A program made the position numbers and the translations under genes. 64,000 bases of DNA from Tritrichomonas musculus (lineage: Eukaryota > Parabasalia > Tritrichomonadida > Tritrichomonadidae): positions 806,001 to 870,000 of the forward strand of contig JAPFFF010000003.1 in the NCBI GenBank assembly GCA_039105265.1. Direction: 5' to 3'. The notes under the pieces are model-generated. The model ran no database searches. It saw nothing but the letters and a program-made list of their open reading frames with translations, and was not told where the DNA came from. Of this stretch, positions 43,128 through 52,100 are shown piece by piece (position 1 is the first letter of the stretch; each line of letters begins with the position of its first letter).

Positions 43128-44168
43128 ATGACAATGAAAACAGCAGTTATGCTTGGAATCGGCAAAATGGGATTTGAACAACGTCCAATTCCAAAACCAA
43201 AGGATGATGAAGTTCTTGTTAAACTCGAATATGTTGGAATTTGTGGTTCAGACATGCACTACTATGAAACAGGAGCCATTGGAAACTACATTGTTAAGCC
43301 GCCCTTTGTTCTTGGTCACGAACCAGGCGGTGTTGTTACAGAAGTTGGCAAAAATGTCAAGCATTTGAAAGTTGGTGATCGAGTTGCATTAGAACCAGGC
43401 AAAACGTGTGGACATTGTGAATTCTGTCGCCAAGGAAAATACAACTTATGTCCAGATGTTATCTTCTTCGCAACGCCACCGGTTGATGGAGTTTTCCAAG
43501 AATATGTTGCGCATGAAGCAGATCTTTGTTTCAAATTACCAGAGAATGTATCAACATTAGAAGGTGCATTAATTGAACCACTCGCTGTTGGCTTCCACGC
43601 AGCTAATCAAGGTGAAGCACATGTTGGCCAAACAGCTGTTGTTTTCGGTGCCGGTTGCATTGGACTTTGCTCGTTACTCGCCTTAATTTCTCATGGCGTT
43701 ACAAACGTTATTCTTGTTGATGTTATGCAAAAGCGTCTTGATAAAGCATTGGAGCTTGGCGCTTCACATGTCATCAACAGTTCCAAAGAAGATCCAGTTA
43801 AAAAGATCCTTGAATTAACTGGTGGAATGGGAGCCGATCTCGCAATTGAATGCGCTGGACTCGAAATCACAACAAATCAAGCAATTCACGCTGTCAAAAA
43901 AGGCTCAAATATCGTTCTTGTCGGTTATTCTAAGTCAGGAAAATTAACTCTTGAAGTCAGCTTGGCTCTTGATAAAGAAATTACATTCAAGACAGTCTTC
44001 AGATATCGTCACATTTATCCAATGGCCATCGATGCTGTTGCAAGTGGTAAAATCAACTTGAAAGGAATCGTTACAAACTACTTCAACTTGGACGATATTC
44101 AAGAAGCAATGGACAAGAGTGTCTCAGACAAAGCAAACATTGTCAAATCAGTTGTTAAAATCTGCTAA
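43128..44168 (+). CDS. Zinc-dependent sorbitol/polyol dehydrogenase (MDR family)
   Basis: Oxidises a polyol such as sorbitol or xylitol to the ketose with NAD. The 346-residue product is full length for the family. Visible: catalytic zinc site in EYVGICGSDMHYYETGAIG (Cys about 39) and GHEPGGVV (His-Glu about 65); structural zinc cysteines in GKTCGHCEFCRQGKYNLC (about 95-108); NAD-binding VFGAGCIGL (about 172), followed by an acidic residue (LVDVMQ) that favours NAD over NADP. The intact frame has less biased codons than its neighbours. In anaerobic protists such enzymes are often of bacterial origin; that is an inference and needs a tree. Exact substrate unknown. Confidence 0.9.
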   Translation: MTMKTAVMLGIGKMGFEQRPIPKPKDDEVLVKLEYVGICGSDMHYYETGAIGNYIVKPPFVLGHEPGGVVTEVGKNVKHLKVGDRVALEPGKTCGHCEFCRQGKYNLCPDVIFFATPPVDGVFQEYVAHEADLCFKLPENVSTLEGALIEPLAVGFHAANQGEAHVGQTAVVFGAGCIGLCSLLALISHGVTNVILVDVMQKRLDKALELGASHVINSSKEDPVKKILELTGGMGADLAIECAGLEITTNQAIHAVKKGSNIVLVGYSKSGKLTLEVSLALDKEITFKTVFRYRHIYPMAIDAVASGKINLKGIVTNYFNLDDIQEAMDKSVSDKANIVKSVVKIC

Positions 44169-44499
44169 ATATTTAACAACTTCTACTTTCTCAATAAAAA
44201 ATAGTTCAAGCATTTCATTATCTTTATTTATACACAATTTCAAATCATAAAAGAATATATCAGCATTTTTTTTTGCATTTATCGCCAATCATTCGACAAA
44301 ATTTTAAGAGATTATTAGAGATGATATTATAAATTTGAATACATTTTGAATCCGATATTCAAAAGCTTAAGGTATTCGGACTTGTAGTGTTATTTGTCTT
44401 TCAGTAATATTGAAATTGATAAACAGAAATTGTCTCGAAACAATCAAAAATGGAAAATTGTCAATGATTCAGATAACTTAATTTCTTCATTGGAATGAT
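44169..44499. other. Intergenic
   Basis: 3' flank of the dehydrogenase; no other gene recognised. Confidence 0.4.
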
Positions 44500-45790
44500 T
44501 AGACTTTGGAAAAAAGCGATCTGATGGTGTTGATAAGATCGCGATTTTTCATGAGACGGTTGAAGCATTTTTCATCGTTTTCTTCTTTCAGCTCGTTGCG
44601 AACACGATCTGAAAATTCTTTTCTGGCTCAAGTTGCACCACACGATCACTAAGGTTGTGATTCTTGTTTTCTGTGTTATTTAATCGTCCTTGTAAGTAGT
44701 TGCGTTCATTTTCAAGGTTGGTGATTTGATTTTTGAGTTCTGGAATTAAGTTGTGATTATCTTCAATTTGGTCCTTGATCCATGTGTCATCTCCCCTGAT
44801 GAAGAAGCCACAAATACTACTTGATAGTTCTCCATCTTTGTGAATAAAACCTGGAATTTCGTTGTCTGAGTTGTTTGGGAAGATTCCACGGATGTCGTTA
44901 CTAAGATGGGCGTCTCTTTCAACAATGGCAGCGCGTTCGTCATCGTTTTTGTCTGGAATGATTGCACGGATCTTATCAGCAAATGCCTTGTCGTATTTTT
45001 GCAGATCGTTTCTTTCTTCCTCAATTTCTTGGATTTTGTTTTGCAAGTTCTCTCTCAACACCTGCAACTCTGAGATTCTGTCGTTGAGATTGTTGCGTTC
45101 AATCTCAAGGTTTTTGATTTGATCTTTGAGATCAGATGCCTTTTTTGGAACATCAACAGTTCTTTCTTCAATCATTGCAAGATACTCGTTCGCTTCCTCT
45201 TCATCAACATCTTCACCAAGACACGAAAAGTCCTTCAACAATTCTTCACAAATCTTGCCAAAAGTTGGTCTTTCGCCGGGAAGATTTTTCCAGCACTTTG
45301 AAATGAGATCCTGCATATTTTTCGAAACAAATGATGGAAACTATTGGTCGGTAACCATTTGTCACTTTTAAACCGAGCGCAACTGGCGAAATTGAAAGAC
45401 CAAGTTCATAAAATGGCACTTTTCATGTGACAATTTCGTATGCCAGCATCGCATAAGCATAAACATCAACGCTGGACGTGTAGTGATCACTGGGGCCATA
45501 TAAATTGGGGTACCAATTCCACCTGTCATGGCCATTTTTATTGAATTTGAGAGGGATTTTTCAAAGCATCGTGATAATCCGAAATCACAAGAAAGCTATT
45601 TTTGAATATAATTTGGGTTTTTCATTTCATAATCATTATCACAACAAAAAACAGTTTCGGCAATATATTTTAGGCGAGATGGAATTGTAAATCACTTGAT
45701 AGAAGATTCTTGAAATGCATATTTATCAATTTTTTCAAGTTCTGATTCCACTGGAATTTCATGAATTCGCAATTGCTCACTTTTTAAAAA
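44500..45790 (-). pseudogene. Decayed LRR-kinase-coiled-coil gene
   Basis: From the 5' end on the minus strand: a BspA-type LRR_5 scrap (VESELEKIDKYAFQESSIK, IPSRLKYIAETVF) near 45650-45780; the kinase activation region CDFGLSRCFEKSLSNSI and GGIGTPIYMAP (about 45500-45600), with the APE Glu and the following residues lost; then an intact 242-codon C-terminal frame (44588-45316). That frame starts in the kinase C-lobe (LISKCWKNLPGERPTF) and continues as a heptad coiled coil (IKNLEIERNNLNDRISELQ, LQNKIQEIEEERNDL). A last frame change near 44620 leads to RVRNELKEENDEKC and a stop near 44500. Kinase catalytic Lys and HRD are not found. Clearly non-functional; the coil part might still be translated. 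Confidence 0.75.
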
Positions 45791-45884
45791 TGTTTTTTTC
45801 TCTCTCTATTTTTTTCACATGTTTATGAAAAAAGAATCTTGAAATTAATGTACAATCGAATGCAAGATCATTTAGTAGTATATA

Positions 45885-45939
45885 TAAATGGCGTGATTAT
45901 TTAACGTCCCTTCGGTCCGTCAAATAATCCCTCCATTTA
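45885..45939. repeat. Imperfect 22 bp inverted repeat (hairpin)
   Basis: The left arm (45885-45906, starting TAAATGGCGTGATTATTT) and right arm (45918-45939) pair at 19 of 22 positions across an 11 nt loop TCCCTTCGGTC. Just downstream, CCCTATTCAAGCCTA with AAAATTGGTTGT occurs twice (about 45942 and 46001). AGTAGTATATA precedes the hairpin and recurs at about 46025. Possibly the edge of the Maverick or a small separate repeat. Confidence 0.55.
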
Positions 45940-46185
45940 CGCCCTATTCAAGCCTATAAATGGTCTAAAATTGGTTGTTTTACAGCTTGTAGAAGACCCC
46001 TAGTTGAGGCCCTATTCAAGCCTAAAATTGGTTGTAGTAGTATATACGAGTCGGTTTCCGCTGGGGCTGGCACCCACACCGTCAACACGAACTCGTCATA
46101 AAAGAAAAAGAAAAGAAAAGAAAAAGAAAAGAAAAGAAAAAAGAAAAAAAGAAAAAAATATTCTTGTTCTCACTACTGCTTACTA

Positions 46186-46250
46186 TCAATGAAACGGCAC
46201 AGGTACCCCACCCCACAACCGCCCATCTATGAAACGGCACAGGTACCTGC
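46186..46250. repeat. GC-rich direct repeat near the Maverick edge
   Basis: TATGAAACGGCACAGGTACC or a one-base variant occurs twice, about 41 nt apart, separated by CCACCCCACAACCGCCCATC. Composition is strikingly different from the AT-rich surroundings. Confidence 0.6.
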
Positions 46251-46265
46251 CCCGAGAAGCCTCTT

Positions 46266-49178
46266 TTATGGTGTGGCTTTGACTTGCTTTAGATAGTATT
46301 CAGTAAATGGTAGATTTCCAGAGCCCTTTAATTGAAAATCGATATGATAAAAATCATATTCAAAATCTCTTTTTCTATTGGATTCTCTAAGTTTATCTTC
46401 ACCATATATTTCATCTAGTACTGCAAATCCTTCACTATAATTAACTCTAACATAATGTTTCTTGTCATTTGAATCGTAAAATATAAATAACATTTCCATA
46501 TATAAACTATTATATTCGACACATACAATTAATTTTTTAGAGCTAGTATCGTAAGAATATGAGCATAATTCTGGGATATCCTCATAATATGATTTGTGAA
46601 ATCCTGAATAAAATATTCTCCAATATAAGTCATCCAATAATGATGTAATATCACTCTTTAAAGCTATTTCATCCTGTTTCAATATTTTTTCGGCTAATAT
46701 TAATTTGGTATTGAAGCCTTCAACATTAAAGCACCAATAACCATCATCCCTTGGTTCATAGCCACATTCATAGGATATTCCATCTATCTCCTCTACCCAA
46801 TATATTTCTTCATTAATAACAGTATTATCATCATAAACAAATAGAATATCGAAATTATGAACCATTTCAGAGTCATCAGTAAATGTCCCAACAAGACGAG
46901 TTCCACTATTCAATTTTATTTTGACTTCCCACGTTCCTGAACTATCTTGTACATTTTCAAATGGCACTTCAATAGATTCTTTGTATATCAAATCATTTTT
47001 CTCTCTATATTTGCTAATGTCTTTCTTTAATACACACTCCTTCAAGGCTTCATTAGCTTCATCCACAGTAGGGTAGTTATCAAACTCAGCCTCTAGCTCA
47101 TTGACCTTCTCAGCTAACAACTTGAAACAAGGCTTGAGTGAGTCCCTAAACATATTGCTGATATCCATAGCACCACTTAATGTCAAGGTTCCAGTATCAG
47201 GGTTATCATTCTCATCAGTAAAAGGTAGTTCATCTAGTTGCTTATACTCTTCCTCACACCAGGTAATTATAGGTGTTATATCTTTGGTTATGCTTCTTGC
47301 TGTAGTACCTGACATGAAGTTAATGCTATTTCTAACCAAATCACTCATACCTTTGGTTGACTTATGAGAGAATAACCTTTTAAGGAATCCTCCACCTTTT
47401 ATGGTAGGAAAGCTTATACCATCTGGAAATAGCTGCATACCAATAGAACCTATTGACCCAGCTGTACCTGCAACTCCAAAAGCTAATGCAGTCCATGAGA
47501 CTATACGTAAATTATCTACATCATCCTCCAGATGTTGAGTAACTTGTTCAGTCCTTGATACTCTACCTTTTAAGCTTTCCATAACAGTGTTCATTTCGTT
47601 AACATCATAGCTAATAACATCTACATTGTTGGTAACTAAGTTTAAATCACTCCTCATAGTAGTAATATTATCAGCAGTAATTATCTTAGAGGAGGTAATA
47701 TTATAATCAGTATATAAGGTTGTTGCCCCATTAGGATTTGGGGATACTTCATAAAATTGCTGCTTAATGATATACTCGAATGGGTTAGTAGTTGAATCCC
47801 AATGAACCTCATCTATTGGGTCAACATATTCATCAGCTAAATATATCTTAATATCCCTTGAGTCATTAGTAGTCGAAGCTGCATATGTATATTCAAGCTT
47901 TTCACATGAATCAAGTACACCATGTAAGAACAACCATACCTTGTCTCCTCCATTACCTTCTTTTCCAGTAGGTCGAACTGAGAACCTATTTGCATTTTTA
48001 GAACCTTCAAGGGTAATATCAAGGTAGAGTTCATCAATAGCACTAGTTTCTAATTTATTAGTCGCATTATTCATCTTATAGCACCTTATTGCTTCAATAT
48101 CATATCCATCTTTTGTACCTCCTTGACTTGTTTGATATCCTAGACCATATTTCGAAAAAGGTTCTACCTCCCCTGTCTTTAATTTTACAAAACAGTCTAT
48201 TTTGCACTTACCTCCATGAATCATGTAATGTAGTAGGTTATCAGGAGAGTAGTCATTAGGCTTATTAATCAGTTTCATGTTCCTCTCACTCCTCTTGACT
48301 TGTATGTAGGTACCATCTTCACCATACTCATTCTCCTTATTTAATCCATTAACTAATCTACCATTGATATGACCTTGTATGTTATCACCTACCCATTTTG
48401 TGCCATCCCATGATAAAAACCACTTATTACCAAAACAATACTCATTAAACCTAAACTCTAAGTCATTAGGTATAGTATATCCTGTATCTATGTTCCATTG
48501 AAGTAACCAATATTTCTTGTTATCGATCTCAACCTGACTAGTTGATGTAGGCTTATATAAGTATAGTACATCGCTTTTACGTAAACTTAATGCATTATCA
48601 GCTTTTATTATAGAACACTTTATTGCCTTCTCTGTCTGTAAAGAATCAGTTATATATTCATTCATTATGCTCAACTCCCCATTCAGCCACAAGGTATATG
48701 GGTTGAAGTCTAGTTTACTATCAAAAGCTATATTCATATATCCCATAATGGTACTATTATTTATACTGCATCCATTACTACTTTTAGTTATCAAAGGAGA
48801 ATATACTTGACCATCCTTAACATATATGTAGAACTCCTTGACTAAATTACCACTTGTATCATATACTATATTCTTCCTCAATACTATCTTAAATATATTA
48901 GTCTGGGTTTTTATATCATTGAGCTTATTAATGAAGTCTTCAGGCAAATTAACAAACTTAAGGATATTGTAAGTTGTTGTTGAAGACTCAAATGATACAT
49001 ACTGTATATTTTTATTTTTAATATCAACTTCTGGTAAACCTTCGACCTCATTAAATAAATGACCTGTCTGTACATAGTTATCTAAGTCACCCAAGGTTAA
49101 TAACTGGCTACCTTTTCGAGTAGCATCCCCTATCTTAAACTGTATATCTCCTTTAAATCTTGTAGTAGTATCACTCAT
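46266..49178 (-). CDS. Maverick giant fibre-like structural protein 1
   Basis: 970 residues from the chosen ATG at 49178 (MSDTTTRFKGDIQFKIGDAT). The longer frame from 49265 would run into the 3' end of the next gene, which stops at 49198. Parts in order: fibre-like N-terminus; a module at about 215-290 with SDVLYLYKPT, LLQWNIDTGYTIPNDLEFRF and FLSWDGTKWVGDN that is shared with the 49198 product; then DPIDEVHWDSTTNPFEYII, TTLYTDYNITSSKIITADNI shared with both the 49198 product and the relic at 16360-17259; a short coiled coil; a hydrophobic Ala/Gly segment (ALAFGVAGTAGSIGSIG); and an acidic, beta-rich C-terminus. Best guess: virion surface or fibre protein. No catalytic motif seen. Separated by 19 nt from the upstream gene on the same strand. 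Confidence 0.75.
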   Translation of the reverse strand: MSDTTTRFKGDIQFKIGDATRKGSQLLTLGDLDNYVQTGHLFNEVEGLPEVDIKNKNIQYVSFESSTTTYNILKFVNLPEDFINKLNDIKTQTNIFKIVLRKNIVYDTSGNLVKEFYIYVKDGQVYSPLITKSSNGCSINNSTIMGYMNIAFDSKLDFNPYTLWLNGELSIMNEYITDSLQTEKAIKCSIIKADNALSLRKSDVLYLYKPTSTSQVEIDNKKYWLLQWNIDTGYTIPNDLEFRFNEYCFGNKWFLSWDGTKWVGDNIQGHINGRLVNGLNKENEYGEDGTYIQVKRSERNMKLINKPNDYSPDNLLHYMIHGGKCKIDCFVKLKTGEVEPFSKYGLGYQTSQGGTKDGYDIEAIRCYKMNNATNKLETSAIDELYLDITLEGSKNANRFSVRPTGKEGNGGDKVWLFLHGVLDSCEKLEYTYAASTTNDSRDIKIYLADEYVDPIDEVHWDSTTNPFEYIIKQQFYEVSPNPNGATTLYTDYNITSSKIITADNITTMRSDLNLVTNNVDVISYDVNEMNTVMESLKGRVSRTEQVTQHLEDDVDNLRIVSWTALAFGVAGTAGSIGSIGMQLFPDGISFPTIKGGGFLKRLFSHKSTKGMSDLVRNSINFMSGTTARSITKDITPIITWCEEEYKQLDELPFTDENDNPDTGTLTLSGAMDISNMFRDSLKPCFKLLAEKVNELEAEFDNYPTVDEANEALKECVLKKDISKYREKNDLIYKESIEVPFENVQDSSGTWEVKIKLNSGTRLVGTFTDDSEMVHNFDILFVYDDNTVINEEIYWVEEIDGISYECGYEPRDDGYWCFNVEGFNTKLILAEKILKQDEIALKSDITSLLDDLYWRIFYSGFHKSYYEDIPELCSYSYDTSSKKLIVCVEYNSLYMEMLFIFYDSNDKKHYVRVNYSEGFAVLDEIYGEDKLRESNRKRDFEYDFYHIDFQLKGSGNLPFTEYYLKQVKATP

Positions 49179-49197
49179 TTTAGTTAAATAAAACTTC

Positions 49198-52100
49198 TCA
49201 TTCGATGTTAGCGCATTTAGCTTCAAGTGCTGCAAGTCTTGCCTCAAGAGTATCAATATATGCATCCTTCTGGTCTATCATTTCCTTCACTTCTACTTTA
49301 GTAATATAAGCAGTCATATCTATATCTTCTAATGGATGTTTTGTACTTGACTTATTTTCAAGCTCTTTGATTTTCTCGCACATGAATGCTATTGTACCCT
49401 TTAAAGTATCGCGATATGTCTTTGCAATATTAATACATGTATCAAATGAAACCATCATCTTATCAGCATCCTTCATTGTTATTTCAAGTTCAGGTTCATC
49501 ATCTGTTTCTTCATGATATGCCCATGCAAGAATCTTTTCTAATACATCTTCCTCTGCTAATGTCTCTGGGTTATCATTACGACGGAACCAACTTGGAATA
49601 TTAAATAATCCTATTCTATTTGCTACATATGCTTCTGCTGCTACTCCTGCTATAGCTGCTGCATCACCAGGATGATGTCTAACAAACTGCCATTGACCAT
49701 GTAAGAACCTTCTAGCAACATAACCTACTGCTCCCATAATAACCTGGGTAGTTGCACTTATAACACCATCTTGTTGGTACATTTCTATCACTCCATTCAC
49801 AATATTAATTACATGTAGTCTTCTTCTATCTATTGTAGCAACTACATTTCCATTATATAGTACTTGTGTTATTTCTTCACCAGTTGTTTCATCTAATGTG
49901 TCATTAAAAGCTAAAAGATTACCATGAGAATAAATATTATCCATTAGTTCTCCTCTTTGTTCATCACTCATTTGTTCTATCATTCTTGCTGTTATTGCTG
50001 GTGTTGTTCCTGGTACTGTCCAAGTATCTGTTGTGGCAACAAGGTCATAATGCTGATATCTAACTCCATTTGCATTGACTTCTATCTGTGAATTTATTCC
50101 AACAAATCGTACTTGACCTCCACTAATATTTGCTGTAGTTGGTGCTGAATAATCAATAGTAGCAACAATTGGATCAATAGTCTCTCCTCTATGATCAATA
50201 ATATTTATCCATGCTTCCATTGTTTGGTCATTCAAGTAAGGTTCTAATCCAATATCTCCATTTTGTACAAATGGTAAATTTAATCTGTCTTGCATAGATA
50301 ATTGTTCAATATCTCTCGCTGTGTATGTTGTTCCTTCCCATTCTATTGACCAATTATTATCAGTAGCTCTATGTATTCTATCTGTCATCTCAATATCAGC
50401 TGGTCTTATTAGAGTCCTTCGTTGAAATACATTATTATGGATAATGAGTTGGTCATTATAAAACAAATCATACACATTAAACCACTCTCTTCCATGATAT
50501 TGGATACGTAAGATATCAGGATGACTAGCAACTAATGCATTTCGTTCTGCTCTTGTCATATCTGCAATATCTTCTAAGGTATACTGGATTCCAGATATAT
50601 TGATAACAGGAACTTGATTCCTAAGTGCAATCGTAGTTGAAGCTGTATTTGTCATTGTAGTCTGTGGTACAGTTATATCTGTTCGAATCTCATCTGTTTC
50701 ATCTGTAACAACCTGTGGCTGAACTTCTCTATGAGTTCTCTCTAATGATTGCTCAGTGGTTGTGATAGTATTTGTTGCATTATCAGTATCATTATCAGTT
50801 ATTGTAATCGAGGATGAATTAATATTTAATGTTTCAGTTCCATTTGTATCTGGTCTATTCCTAAAGAAGTGTAAGACATTCGAACCAAGTGTAGCAATAG
50901 CATTTCCTAACTGAGTCAGTGCATGTGTTGTCGAAAGGACAACCTGTGTAGCTGAGAATGTTGAAATAGCTCCAGCAACAGGATTTTGAACAGTTGTTGT
51001 TATTGGTAAAAATCTTTCCATAGTCATCTTATCAGCCTTCAAATCAACATTCACCAAAAACTTACCTTGAAAGCCACTACCTCCATCACCTGGATAACCA
51101 CCACCACCACCACCACCTCCTCCACCATTTCCTCCTGGACCTGCTGGGAAAGGTCTTGTTTGATATGTATTAATAGTTACAGAGTTATTGGACATATTTA
51201 ATGTTGAAAGGGCACTTGCAATACAAACTGTTGTTGCTAAAATATTTAATATACTATTCGCAACTGCTACACCTTGTTTAATACTATCAGTATATTCATT
51301 ATACATGGCTTGAATTCTCATTTGTTCAACTAGATTATCAACTGTCTGTTTCAATAAAGCATAATCATAGGCTAATATATCTGTGATTCCACCAACAACA
51401 TTTAAATCTCGACGCATAGTCATGATATTATCAGCCCATATAATCTTTGATGAATAAATATTATAATCTGTCGATATGGTAGTGCATTTTCTTGGGTCTG
51501 GCTCTACTTCATAAAATTGTTGTTGAATAATTATATCGAATGGATTAACTTTCACATCAAAATCAAATAATTCTTTCTCTATATATATTCGAATGTTCTT
51601 ATGATTAAATCCTTCAATGATTTTAATGGAATGCCTTTTTTCTCGATGATAATTAAATGATTCGAGACAAGGATTTGACCCATAGGTATGCATAACACCT
51701 GAATTAATACAATGAGTAGGATGACAATCCCATTTTAATTCAGTTATATTTCCATTAATATTTAGGTCAGCATAAACATATAATCCATCATCTGCATTTA
51801 ATCCACTTGGTGCATCAACATACATTCTAGCTTGTTCATATTTATATCCATCTTGAGTTAAAGTACCTGAACCACTTGAATCAAAAGTTGCAGTTATTCC
51901 TTCACTTAATATGGTTCCATCTTTCTTAACAACCCTCCAATTGGTAAGATAATCTTTCAAGATATGAGCATAATTATCATCATCTGTTAAATCTTCCTTT
52001 ATTGTTCCTTTTATCCATCTCCCAATTCTTTCGTTATGTTTGATTGTTAAAGCAGGAGCACCGTTATTTGTGTTCATGTATGATATCTTTTCTGTACACA

